Assembly: GCA_012295275.1 (NCBI GenBank)
Contig: CM022668.1
Span: forward strand, 2,955,489 to 2,972,988
Reading direction: 5' to 3'
Length of the DNA stretch: 17,500 nt
Origin: Chrysomallon squamiferum
Lineage: Eukaryota > Mollusca > Gastropoda > Neomphalida > Peltospiridae
Both the position numbers and the translations under genes were made by a program. Positions 1-9,356 of this stretch are shown piece by piece. Numbering within the stretch: position 1 is the stretch's first letter; every line of letters begins with the position of its first letter. The notes beneath the pieces are model-generated. The model worked only from the letters and a program-made list of their open reading frames with translations. It was not told the DNA's origin and did not search any database.

Positions 1-392
1 GATGTTGTGTGTCTTTTTCTTTCTTTCTTTTGTTCAATGTCATTCTTCCTGTTAACTGTTTTAATTGTCTGTCTATTTATGCTGTGTAGAGAAAATACCA
101 GAGTGTGTTTGAAGAGAGACAGAGAGACAAGTAGACAGATGAATAGAGAGAGAGAGAGAGAGACAGAGACAGATGAGGTGACTATTACAAAGGTCAGTAC
201 AGGTGTAAAACAGAGAAGAAAGAAAGGCTCAGTAGCCTACCTGTTTTAAAATTTAAATATTAAAATATCCCACATACCAAACACACATACAACATTAAGT
301 GCATCTATGATGAAAGACAGAAAGAAATAAGCCGATATATACTGAATACTTTCAAGTTGTATTTTAGGTGTATTTTGTACCTTTAATTAATA

Positions 393-394
<2 letters not shown>

Positions 395-465
<71 letters not shown>
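395..465 (+). repeat. (TTA)n microsatellite
   Basis: About 70 bases of TTA/ATT triplets with one interruption near 430. The preceding 1-394 holds a short (AG)n run at 145-162 and otherwise unremarkable AT-rich DNA; an open frame at 7-249 is low complexity and not credible as a gene. Confidence 0.95.
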
Positions 466-818
466 CAATTTATTTAGTCATTCTTTTATGAGTGTGTGTG
501 TATCAGCTGTCCAATCTTAATTAATAATAAAGTATAACAACAAAAGAGTAAAGTTTAAAAATATCTGGATTATAATATATTGTGTATTTCAGGGTATGGA
601 ATTTGTTTAATCCAGATGTATCACGTTTTGTGTGGGTTGACTGCTAACCTAATCCAACTGAACAAATTAAACACTGACTAACAACAGCTTCAAGTTAATA
701 CAGTTTACAAAGGTTATCTGATTTACAGTGCTGTAATCTAACTGAATTGTTTGAAGATTTCATTTTGCATCACCTATTTATGTTTAGAGTTAATAAGGGT
801 TAAAACATATCTTTTGTA
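466..818. other. Unique AT-rich DNA, no gene seen
   Basis: No open frame, splice-bounded exon, RNA gene or element is visible. The only tract is a short TG run near 492-501. Confidence 0.6.
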
Positions 819-840
819 ATATATATATATAAATATATAC

Positions 841-876
<36 letters not shown>

Positions 877-965
877 ATCTATGTACATGGGTATGTATGT
901 GTGTATGAATGTTTTGGTATGTATGTTTGTATAAATGAATGTATGTGTGTGTGTATGTATGTATG

Positions 966-1004
<39 letters not shown>
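819..1004 (+). repeat. Compound (TA)n-(TG)n-(TGTA)n-(TG)n microsatellite
   Basis: TA runs at about 819-846, pure TG at 845-875, degenerate TGTA/TGTG tetramers to about 975 and a second TG array to 1004. The symmetric TG-TGTA-TG layout suggests that an original TG array was partly converted by point changes. It produces spurious His/Thr and Cys/Val frames on both strands. Confidence 0.95.
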
Positions 1005-1263
1005 TCATGTTTATAATGCAAAACAAAATAATACTTAAATATTTGTAAAATAATTTCAAGTTACAAATCAAACTCAGTTTAAAATAAAAACATTTTGTTG
1101 TTAAATGTTTATTTCTATTTAAAATGTTATTTTGACAGAATGTCAGTATAGATTATTATTATTTTATTTTTTTCAGTCATATTTTTGTTCTGACATTCTG
1201 TAACACTAAACTTGTTGACACTTTGAAAAACACAAAACATAATATTGAAAAATAAAAAAAAGT

Positions 1264-1428
1264 AAAATGTGGTTTGAGATCATTATTTTAAAAACTACAT
1301 TATAATACTTTCCTGACAACTTGTCAAAATTGCACTGTATGGCATTATCATGCAGAATTAGAGTTAGAAAATTGAAAAGAGTAAATAAACAAAAAAAAAA
1401 TAAAACTAAAATGACATAAAAAAAAATG

Positions 1429-1459
<31 letters not shown>

Positions 1460-1623
1460 AAATAAATGATATAAAAAATAATAAAAAAAATAAAGATAAA
1501 AAAAAAAAAAATAAAAAAAAATGAAAAAAAAAAAATAAAAAAATAAAAAAAAAAATGAAATAAATAAAATAAAATAAAATAAAATAAAATAAATAAAACA
1601 AAAAAATGTGGTTTGAGACCATT

Positions 1624-1670
<47 letters not shown>

Positions 1671-1855
1671 ATACTATTTTCTGTTCAACTAGTCATACCT
1701 ACTCTGCATCAATCTGCAAATGCTTCATAAGCAATTTTTTATTTTTTTATTTTCTTTTTTAGTCCCAAAATATTTTTTTTTTTAAATAAATGGTGATATG
1801 ATGAGACCATTATTTAGGTAAAAGCAAAATAATATTTTCCTGTCCACTTGTCTCA
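1264..1855. repeat. Three diverged copies of a TTTGAGACCATTATTT module
   Basis: The segments at about 1264-1330, 1604-1694 and 1789-1855 share the order: ATG(T)GG or TGGTGATATG, then TGAGA(T/C)CATTATTT, an A-rich run of variable length, AATA or ATAC, TTTCCTG or TTTTCTG, and (A/C)ACTTGTC or CAACTAGTC. The spacings (about 340 and 185 bases) are filled mostly with A-rich sequence. Copy 2 has its internal A run expanded to about 40 bases. This looks like a diverged tandem or dispersed repeat, perhaps a short non-autonomous element with A-rich ends; no protein or known family recognised. Confidence 0.5.
1389..1602 (+). repeat. A-rich tract with AAAAT and AAAAAT units
   Basis: About 210 bases of A runs broken by T and single G, ending in (AAAAT)n around 1564-1591. 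A further pure A run of about 38 bases lies at 1631-1668. Read on the minus strand it gives a meaningless Phe/Leu-rich frame. Confidence 0.9.
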
Positions 1856-2713
1856 GTTTACAGAACAGCACAGCAGATTGGTAAACACAATTCCCTGAGG
1901 ACAAATAATTCACAATTAAGTATGATAGGGAAAAAAATAATATGTCAAAACCACAACCAGCTAATCATAAATTGAATTCTGTTAGCAGTAACCAAGGGTA
2001 ACGAAATGTTTGAGATAAATATGAAGAGAAGGTTTGTTTTGATATTGTTTTTGTATGTGTCATTTATGTGTATTGAACTATAAACATTTAGGCTAAAACA
2101 TACGTGTGTGTGTGTGTTTGTGTGTGTGCACAAAAGCAGATAAATTTTAAAAATTGCAAGTTACAAGACAAAATTGTTCAGATAATCACGTACATTTGTT
2201 CACAAAATTACAGACTTACATACAGACACACAGACACACATGCAATGCCTATAATACATACTTACATCCTATATACATACATTATAAGTACAGTATCAAT
2301 ATACAGGACAACACATACCATAACATTTTTACCAATATGAAGAACTTTGTTTTATTTTTAAATAAACATCAAAACACAAAAATGAATAAATAAAATAATA
2401 GTACATATGCCATAACAAAATACACCTTTTTATCAGCATAATCTAAATCTATTAACATATTTTTTTTTGCGTTTTTTTTGCCCTATGGCTAAAAGTCCTA
2501 TCATATTTTGAAGCCTGTAAAGGGCCCACGATGATGTTTGGTAAACAACTAGTGAGAAGTAATGAGAGAGAGGCTCTATTTAATCAACAGGTCCACACTG
2601 CCTGCTGTCTCTGTCAGAAGTTGTTCTCAGTGTGAGGCACTAAGTGGGTGCTTGAAATAGAAAAACCACATTTTTAGATTTTTAGGGTTTTTTTGTTTTT
2701 ACTTTTGTTTTTG
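1856..2713. other. Unique AT-rich DNA with a short TG run; no convincing gene
   Basis: (TG)n occurs at 2104-2128. The stretch 2520-2660 is the least repetitive; on the plus strand it has an AACAG acceptor-like site before 2592 and an open frame of about 24 codons ending in TAG, but no start or donor supports it. GTAAACA occurs at 1881 and 2541. Another (TG)n lies at 2714-2741. Confidence 0.5.
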
Positions 2714-2897
2714 GTGTGTGTGTGTGTGCATGTGTGTGTGTACATGAAAGCATACAAAGAAAAAGTGAAAATGACAGTTTAATTATGCAAGTTTGGACAT
2801 TATGGCATAATTAATATCCATGTAATGAATTTTATGTAAAATTAAAAATATTTAGAATATAAAATTATCAGATTCTTTTGCAGTTTGGGCTGTTATT

Positions 2898-2900
<3 letters not shown>

Positions 2901-2957
<57 letters not shown>
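2901..2957 (+). repeat. Compound (CA)n(TA)n microsatellite
   Basis: Pure CA for about 44 bases followed by TA to 2957. Confidence 0.95.
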
Positions 2958-3266
2958 TTGAAACCATTTTCTGTTCCCACAACCAAATTCCGTTTTCGTG
3001 TGGTGAAAAATAAAAACATATGAAAGGTTTTTGCCAACAAAAGTTGTCGCAAGATGAGAATAAAGACAAGCGACAATTAATTCGTAATTTCCTTCACATG
3101 TGATTGTCATTTCAAAGTGCCAGCGTTTGTGCTGCTGGGAGACATTCGATAGGATTGTCTGCGAGGATATTACTAGAAATCTGGAATGAATCTGCAATCA
3201 TTCCTGCAACATAATTGCATCAAGTGATTCACTTTGTTTGGTAACTAGTAACAAATCTGATTTTTT
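2958..3266. other. Unique DNA, one weak exon-like frame only
   Basis: This is non-repetitive and slightly less AT-rich. Apart from the minus-strand frame at 3112-3203 nothing gene-like was found. A (TTC)n run at 3267-3283 closes it. Confidence 0.5.
3112..3203 (-). other. Short exon-like frame with leucine-rich-repeat flavour (weak)
   Basis: ATGTTGCAG, an acceptor-like sequence, ends at 3204. The next two bases, GA, would complete a phase-1 codon, and 29 codons then run to TGA at 3114-3112. The peptide contains NILADNPIECLP, reminiscent of the L-x-D-N-P-x-x-x-L-P pattern of leucine-rich repeats, but there is only one unit and no companion. The polypyrimidine tract is poor. It is listed because the phase matches the exon at 12247 and the segment lies in rare non-repetitive DNA. 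Confidence 0.1.
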
Positions 3267-3300
3267 TCTTCTTCTTCTTCTTCGTTCAATCGATAAATGA

Positions 3301-3589
3301 TTAAGGAGAGCTGGATAATAGATTGAGGAGAGTAAAAGAGGATGAGAGTGGGAGAGAGGAAGGCGAGTAATGAATAGAGGGGGGATGAGTAGGAGAAACA
3401 GAGCGAGGGTGGGTGTAGGAGGGAGAAGAGAGAGGAGAGATAATGGAAAAGTGTGAGGGAAAGATGGTGAAAGTGAGAAAGAAAACAATGAAAAACAGAA
3501 ACAGAGAGAGTAAGAAGAAAGAAAGAAAGGTAGAAGAGAGAAAGACAGAGAAACTGGGAAAAGAAAACCTTAGTGAGAGAATGAAACAC

Positions 3590-3632
<43 letters not shown>
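3301..3632 (+). repeat. Homopurine-biased tract ending in (GA)n
   Basis: More than 300 bases are strongly purine on the plus strand (GAGAGA, GGAGAA, AAAGAAAG words), ending in pure (GA)n at 3592-3631 (about 40 bases). A-rich purine sequence continues to about 3830. Such mirror-prone tracts are known to form triplex (H-DNA) in vitro. Long Ser/Leu frames on the minus strand are artefacts. Confidence 0.85.
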
Positions 3633-3636
<4 letters not shown>

Positions 3637-3832
3637 AAAGATTACCTGTAACAAAGAGCGAAATAACAGAATGACAGATAACAGAAGCAAGAATGCGTGA
3701 AAAACAAAACAAAAGAATAAAAGATAATAACAAAAGTGAAAAAGAAAGTGTGATATACATCCATATTAAAAAAAAAATCAATGGCTATTTATGGAAATGA
3801 GAAAGAAAAAAAAAAAAATCAATTTCAAGATA

Positions 3833-4141
3833 ACAAAATTACTGTAATTTTCATCTGTCATTTCGTTTTCTCTCTGTCATTTCCCTTTTTTTTCTTCAAT
3901 TCACATAATTTCTGTAACTTTTAAAATATTTTTGTAACGAGTTTAAAATTATGATTTACATCAAATCTATCTTATGGAAAAATTGCATATGTTTTCTACC
4001 AGCATTGATCAAACATGTGTTATTTAGAAAACAAATCAGATTTTACATTTAAAAAAAATGTACAAGTTGTTCTGTGTGCCGATAATGACGTATTGAATGT
4101 ATTATAAGTTTTTTATTTTTTGTTTCTTCTTGAGCAACTAA

Positions 4142-4146
<5 letters not shown>
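3833..4146. other. Unique AT-rich DNA, nothing recognised
   Basis: No exon, RNA or element is visible between the purine tract and the first (TC)n array. Confidence 0.6.

Positions 4147-4224
<78 letters not shown>
4147..4224 (+). repeat. (TC)n microsatellite, 78 bases
   Basis: Uninterrupted TC dinucleotides. Confidence 0.98.
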
Positions 4225-4226
<2 letters not shown>

Positions 4227-4443
4227 GATGTTGTAATCTTTTAAATTATCTTTTATTATTATATATATTTAAATAATTTAAAAAATTAAAAATAAATAAT
4301 TAAATACGTAAATAAATAAGTAAGTAAATAAATAAATAAATTTATGTTTACAATTCTGATTGTGAAACAGTGATGCGAGCGAATAATTAATGAATAAAAT
4401 TACTGTAAAACACTAATTCATTTTTTTTAATAAACAATATTTT

Positions 4444-4446
<3 letters not shown>

Positions 4447-4520
<74 letters not shown>
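4447..4520 (+). repeat. (TC)n microsatellite, 74 bases
   Basis: Uninterrupted TC dinucleotides, 222 bases after the previous array. The gap holds AT-rich DNA and (AAAT)n near 4311-4340. Confidence 0.98.
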
Positions 4521-4525
<5 letters not shown>

Positions 4526-5207
4526 AAACTACCACAATACTTTATCCCATTAAAATACAAATAACTTCTTACAAGGATATTCAAAACATTTCATTACTAC
4601 CCAACCAAACACCGTAAATTCGATCAGCTGTGACCTCATTCGCAGTTATTTATTCAGAATCACTCAAGCGTGACTTGATAAACAACCATCTTCAACGAGG
4701 AAGAAGAAGTATTTTAAATCACCTGTATGTAATGATGTATTAAATACCTGGAGATATTTTCTTGTATCACTGCGACATGCATGTTGAATACCTCTGATAT
4801 ATACACATGTAAATATAAATATGCTGTGTATCTGTAGGCTAGTGTGAAATATTGTTGTTTAAATTTGTATTCACAGTTGTTTGAATATGCTGTTGCGAAA
4901 ATTTTGTGCATGTGTATTTTCTTTCTCTCTGTGTGTACGTGTGTACAGTCATGTGTGTATTTATATATATATAATATAAAAAGAAAGTTACAAACAAAAA
5001 CTTTAACAATTTAAAGAATGTCAGTTTACACAGCAGATTTGAACTTTGTACCACCAGCACAGTAAACCAGATCATTTTTCAAATAATTTAATCAAAACAA
5101 CTGAACCATCAGTTACACCTGTATTTTACTGCAGGTAAAAAAAATGAAGTCTACATTATTTTTTGACACCTGTAGATAGCCAAATGTGACTACTCAACTT
5201 TCTCCTT
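4521..5207. other. Unique AT-rich DNA, no gene recognised
   Basis: Contains CACCTGTA at 4720, 5116 and 5167 and short TG/TA runs near 4930-4975. No exon with start or splice support was found. Confidence 0.5.
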
Positions 5208-5263
5208 CTACTCAAAAACAAAGGTCGGGTCAAAGTTCAGAGCCAGGTCAGGGTCACTGACTC
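5208..5263 (-). CDS. Candidate terminal exon, 17 residues plus stop
   Basis: The minus strand shows TTCACTTCTCAG followed by GA and then a frame of 17 residues ending in TAG at 5210-5208. The C-terminal peptide VSDPDLALNFDPTFVFE is acidic and of high complexity. The two leading bases fit a phase-1 upstream exon, which agrees with the alternative donor of the 93-bp segment just upstream (last exon base 5394) or with the phase of the putative first exon at 12247. The intron from 5380 or 5394 would be about 116-130 bases. No polyadenylation signal is obvious close downstream. A frame this short can occur by chance. Confidence 0.18.
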
Positions 5264-5379
5264 CTGAGAAGTGAAGTGTTTGGTCAGTGATATCTCTCAG
5301 AAATGTGAAATTTTTAAAAGTTTTTCGCTGTCGGTCGTCCTTCATTGGTCATCAGCTTGTCCATCCTCAGGCAAAATAC

Positions 5380-5472
5380 CTGTAACTGAATACCGCAGGT
5401 AGAAAAATCAGCCAGGCGTGACCGCATGCCAAAACAGTAGTAACCCAGTCGATGCACTCCACTGCACACAGG
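5380..5472 (-). CDS. Exon-like 31-codon segment bounded by splice consensus (candidate internal exon)
   Basis: On the minus strand an acceptor with a T-rich tract and CTGCAG precedes 5472, and a donor ACAG|GTATTT follows 5380. Between them lie exactly 31 codons, phase 0 at both ends, open and fairly GC-rich in third positions against an AT-rich background. The peptide includes a high-complexity stretch GYYCFGMRSRLADFSTCG with three cysteines in the exon overall (residues 3, 13 and 26), compatible with a small disulphide-bearing extracellular segment. I do not recognise the family, and a fragment of a transposable element is equally possible. It does not join directly in phase to the signal-peptide exon at 12340 (phase 1), so at least one further exon would be needed. 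An alternative donor (TGCG|GTATTC, last exon base 5394) would give phase 1. Confidence 0.25.
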
Positions 5473-5548
5473 CTGCAGGGCAGAGTTGTCATAAAAATAA
5501 TAAGTGAAATCAGTGAGACTGATAACTACAAGTTTGTAATGATGATGA

Positions 5549-5670
5549 AATAAAATAAAATAAAATGAAATGGAAATGAAAATAAAAAAAAAAATAAATA
5601 AAATAAAATAAAATAAAATAACAAAAAAAAAACAATTAAAGGAAATAAACAAACAAATTAAATAAATAAA
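5549..5670 (+). repeat. A-rich (AAAAT)n/(AAAT)n tract
   Basis: AAAAT, AAAT and AAAC units, directly preceding the 74-bp tandem repeat. Confidence 0.85.
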
Positions 5671-5818
5671 TGCAATCTGCTCACAGGATATAAAATGCAG
5701 TCTGCTCACAAGATATAAAATTCAATTTGCTCACAGGATATAAATGCAATCTGCTCACAGGATATAAAATGCAGTCTGCTCACAGGATATAAAATTCAAT
5801 TTGCTCACAGGATATAAA
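5671..5818 (+). repeat. Two-tier tandem repeat: 2 x 74 bp, each of three 23-26-bp units
   Basis: Six units share the core CTGCTCACAGGATATAAA or a one- to two-base variant. They fall into types A (TGCAATCTGC), B (TGCAGTCTGC) and C (TCAATTTGC) in order A-B-C-A-B-C. The two 74-base blocks (5671-5744 and 5745-5818) differ at one base (A at 5711, G at 5785), while A, B and C differ from each other at several bases. The block was therefore duplicated recently after the units had diverged. A truncated TGC of a further unit follows. Confidence 0.92.
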
Positions 5819-6360
5819 TGCCATATAAAGGAGAAGACAACTAATTCTGTAGTCAATGCACTTTATAATTTCTTAGTGACATGCGCCGCTGTCCTTGATG
5901 GCAATTTCAACAGTAGCACACCTGTATACAGGTGAGAGCAGGTGAGAAAAGGTGTGAAGTTTCAAACAGCTCTTTCTAACACTACCTTTTTTCTGTTTCT
6001 TTTTACACCTGTGTATTTATCTCACCTGTAGAATCTCGCAAAGCAGCTGAGCAGTGTGTGTCAAGGTGACACAAAGACACACATCTCATAAAGTGTGTAA
6101 TTAACGTGTTAACGAGTTTTTTCTAAACACAGGTGCGGTAGGCAGGTGAGAAGGAAGTGAGAACTCTTGTACAGGAAGAACACTTTACTAGCTCGTAAAT
6201 GTTTGGCCTGGAAAAAAAAAAACTGTTCATTTATTTTAAATGTGTTTTTAAGTATTTAGTATTTATGATAACAATGATGATGATGATGAATAAATATAAT
6301 AAATAATAATAACATTTAACAATAACAATAACAGTAATAGCATTAATATACTCTCTTTCT
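5819..6360. other. Mostly unique DNA with an E-box cluster; no gene recognised
   Basis: Besides the E-box cluster, (GAT)n occurs at about 6274-6288 and AAT-rich sequence at 6290-6350. No exon was supported. Confidence 0.5.
5919..6148. promoter_or_regulatory. Cluster of CAGGTG/CACCTG E-boxes
   Basis: Seven copies of CAGGTG or its complement lie within 230 bases: 5919, 5929, 5939, 6006, 6023, 6130 and 6143. The first two form a perfect 16-bp palindrome, CACCTGTATACAGGTG, at 5919-5934. AGGTGTGA, a T-box half-site consensus, lies at 5950-5957. CAGGTG is the known target of Snail/ZEB zinc fingers and some bHLH factors. A regulatory role is inferred. Confidence 0.3.
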
Positions 6361-6377
6361 CTTTCTATATATATGTA

Positions 6378-6409
6378 CACACACACACACACACGTACTT
6401 CTATTTCTA

Positions 6410-6443
<34 letters not shown>

Positions 6444-6502
6444 GTGTGTGTGTACGTGTGTGTGTGTGGGTGTGTACGTGTGTGTGTGTGTGTGTGTGTG
6501 TG
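6378..6502 (+). repeat. (CA)n followed by a degenerate (TG)n array
   Basis: CA at about 6377-6394, then TG-rich sequence at 6412-6502 broken by TACG and GGTG variants. Confidence 0.95.
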
Positions 6503-6729
6503 AGATATAAACACAGGCTGTTACTTATATAAAATCTATGTTTATTCCACACTCTGCTGCTACAAGTAATCAATTTATTTTGTTTTTCCATCTCACTGTG
6601 ACCAGCACATACAACAACACACACACCTGTCTCAGCTGATATCTCAATTATATTCATTTTGAAAAAACACCTTTCCTTGTGTTTTATATCTGACTGTCTG
6701 TCTGTGTGTCTGTCTCTCTTTAACATGGA

Positions 6730-6941
6730 ACACACACACACACACACACACAGACACACATACTCACACACACAGACACACATACTCACACACACACAGA
6801 CAAACACAACAGACACACAGACACACACAATCACACACACAGAGACACACACACACAATCACACACACACAGACAGACACACACACACAGACACACACAT
6901 ACACACACACACACATACATACACACACACACACACACACA
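6730..6941 (+). repeat. Long degenerate (CA)n array with CAGA/TACT variants
   Basis: About 210 bases of CA with periodic ACACAGAC, ATACTCAC and ACAATC variants, some recurring at regular spacing. The 6503-6729 spacer is AT-rich unique DNA. Confidence 0.95.
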
Positions 6942-7434
6942 AATAACTCAAGCAGGAAACGTCATCAAGGAAGTATACTAAATTTCACACTTAAATTAAC
7001 ATCCATTAATTAATTCAAACATTCAAAAATACCTTAACGACTAAACTCTAAAGCAGCTTTTCTTGGTATTATTTAACTTTTTTCTTATTTTTTAAAACTC
7101 ATTTTTATGAACGTTGGATCTCAGTTTAATCACATTTACAAGAATTCTTAAGAACAAATCTTCTTTGATTTTTTCTTAAACATATTAATATCTAAAGAAA
7201 AAATACACATTTGTAAGTCTTATTAACATCTTAAAAAATATATATTTGTGAGTATTAAATATATTAATATGCTAAAAATGTATATATTTGTAAGACCCTA
7301 AATGCATTTATTTAAAATAATTATATATATATTTTTTAAGTTTTAAATATATTATTATCTTTTATATATATTTATGGGAGAATTTATTTATTTATTTTTT
7401 TTTTTTTTGTATATAACTGTATTGGAGATGTTTT
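6942..7434. other. AT-rich DNA with a degenerate three-copy repeat
   Basis: Segments at about 7181-7217, 7221-7252 and 7260-7293 share TATTAAYAT-n-CTAAA or CTTAAA, then ATAYAYATTTGTRAG. No gene seen. Confidence 0.5.
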
Positions 7435-7435
7435 T

Positions 7436-7486
<51 letters not shown>

Positions 7487-7489
7487 TTA
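7435..7489 (+). repeat. (TTTA)n microsatellite
   Basis: About 55 bases of near-perfect TTTA tetramers. Confidence 0.95.
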
Positions 7490-7951
7490 TCTTTTCTTTT
7501 TTAAATTCTTAATTTTTTTTTAAATGGTGGGTTCACGCTAGTTTAATAGGATTCCATGTCTTAAATATTTTTTAATCTCAATTATAAAGATTTAGAAATA
7601 TTCTTACACCAAGTCCAAACACGATTCCTCCACATTTATCTTCAAGATAACAGAAGACGCTTAAACAAACAAAAGTACACGTGACCTCTGTCTAAATATA
7701 ACAATACGGTTATTTATTTCTTCTGTTCTTTTATCTTCATCTTCTGTGAAAAAGACTTAAACAGCAAATCCACTGTGACTCCTGTGTGTTAAAAACTTGT
7801 GTGTATTCACCGAACGATATTTTTTAATATTAAACACCTGAGTGTGTGGTAAAAATGTTATGTGAAAAAGCAACAAAACTCACAGACACATTAATTATTT
7901 GTTGTCAGTCTGCATTTTAGAGAACAACATCTTGTCTAAGCTAGTATTCTC
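7490..7951. other. Unique AT-rich DNA, nothing recognised
   Basis: One CACGTG at 7678-7683; no exon support. Confidence 0.6.
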
Positions 7952-7956
7952 TGTGT

Positions 7957-7993
<37 letters not shown>
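7952..7993 (+). repeat. (TG)n microsatellite
   Basis: TG run with one CTG interruption near 7961. Confidence 0.95.
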
Positions 7994-7997
<4 letters not shown>

Positions 7998-8201
7998 TGG
8001 AGGGGCTTTTATTTGTGTAGTATGTGTGTGAGTTAAGTATGTTTGACTAATGACACTTAGTGTATAGTTAGTTTTCACAAACAACACTTAGTGTGTGAAT
8101 TATTTGGTTTTCTCATAGAACATTGTTAACTGCACATTTGTGTGTTGTTAATCTGTTAAGTCTACATGTAATTCCTGCTATTACTTTAGCTGTAAAGCCC
8201 C

Positions 8202-8203
<2 letters not shown>

Positions 8204-8254
<51 letters not shown>
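8204..8254 (+). repeat. (TG)n microsatellite, 51 bases
   Basis: Uninterrupted TG dinucleotides. Confidence 0.98.
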
Positions 8255-8255
<1 letters not shown>

Positions 8256-8344
8256 TAAGTGCAATAAACAAAAATACACTTCATGAAAATAAATCATTAT
8301 TGTTAATAACAGTGGTGGTATTAGATTAGTAGTATACTAGTTAA

Positions 8345-8522
8345 TGGTAATAATAATTTTTACTAACACTAATAGTAGTAATAGTAATAATAATAATAGT
8401 AGCAAGTTGTAGTAGTACTAGTAGTAGCAGTTGTAGTAATAGCAGTAGTAATAGTAGTAATAGTAGTAATAGTAGTGGTAATAGTAGTAATAGCAATGGT
8501 AATAACAGCTGTAATCATTGTA

Positions 8523-8573
<51 letters not shown>

Positions 8574-8597
8574 TGGTAGTGGTAGTGGTAGTAGTAG
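8345..8597 (+). repeat. Degenerate to pure (TAG)n/(TAA)n triplet array
   Basis: Mixed TAG, TAA, CAG and TGG triplets from about 8345, becoming near-pure TAG at about 8524-8566 and (TGG TAG)n at 8567-8597. A Tyr/Leu-rich minus-strand frame results and is not a gene. Confidence 0.9.
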
Positions 8598-9070
8598 ATA
8601 CATGATCCAACAATTATTACTGAATTTTAAGTATGTTTTCTTTCTTTTTTTTCCATCTTTTAATTGCTTCATTACATTTGCATTTAATCATTTAATAGTC
8701 TACACCGTATCAGAAATCTACACCTGTAGACAGTCAGGTTGCTTGTGTCTGTTCATCTATCTATCTATCTATCCATCCACATACATAGATGCACACACAT
8801 AAAACACAATAACATTTTTTTTTTTGTATCAAACAGCACGAAGATTATAAATTCATCAGTCGATGAACACACATAGTCTACTGGGACACAACGTTTGCGA
8901 GCATCGTGTACAGCAGCAGAACAATTGACACAAGCCGAAGTGACACACAGCAGCGACGATGTCGCCCGAACGCAATAAATATTTAATGAACGATGTACAA
9001 TTTACAATTCATAGACCAATGAAATTCAGGATCTTCGAGCTTTGCACTTGATCACTTTTTGTGTTATTGG
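8598..9070. other. Unique DNA with (TATC)n; no gene recognised
   Basis: (TATC)n at 8755-8773. The stretch 8830-9050 is CpG-richer and includes the short inverted repeat TTCATC-AGTC-GATGAA near 8851-8866. A minus-strand frame there encodes a hydrophobic stretch but has no start or splice support. Confidence 0.5.
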
Positions 9071-9074
9071 ATTT

Positions 9075-9137
9075 CTTTTTTTTTTTTTTTTTTTTTTTTT
9101 GTTGTTGTTGTTGTTGTTTTTTTTTTTTTTTTTTTTT
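9075..9137 (+). repeat. Poly-T, (GTT)n, poly-T
   Basis: T run of about 26, six GTT units, then T run of about 20. Confidence 0.95.
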
Positions 9138-9356
9138 CTTCTAATAGAATGAAATATGAGGTGTGAGATATTAATTAATATACAGGTGTAAATATTTTAT
9201 CAATATTTTTATGATGAGGTAAGCAGTTAAAGGTAGAATGTGGGACAATGTATAAACTATACATATATATTGATTATTGGTCTTTTATCAGTTTTTACAG
9301 TAAAAGGAAAAAATTTAATAATTTTAGACAATGCAATGTCACAAGATGGGAATATA

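Noticed and set aside
790-1071. Long His/Thr and Cys/Val open frames across TG/CA arrays (also near 6343-6946, 15934-16213, 17278-17499)
   Set aside because: They are stop-free only because dinucleotide repeats lack stop codons in some frames; residue composition is purely repeat-derived.
1206-1622. 138-codon Phe/Leu-rich minus-strand frame
   Set aside because: Read-through of the A-rich tract; it has no start, splice or domain support.
2592-2663. Plus-strand acceptor-like AACAG followed by about 24 open codons
   Set aside because: Weak polypyrimidine tract, no donor, no start and no recognisable peptide; the opposite strand shows an equally weak candidate.
2670-2700. TTTTTAGGGTTTTTT, telomere-like word
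   Set aside because: Only a single TTAGGG, no tandem array.
3245-3781. 178-codon Ser/Leu-rich minus-strand frame that looks membrane-like
   Set aside because: It is the complement of the homopurine tract. The hydrophobicity comes from CTC/TCT/TTC codons, and two overlapping frames look the same.
8883-8972. Minus-strand frame with a hydrophobic stretch resembling a membrane segment
   Set aside because: No ATG at its start, no acceptor upstream, and a stop directly after a short run; likely chance in a CpG-richer patch.
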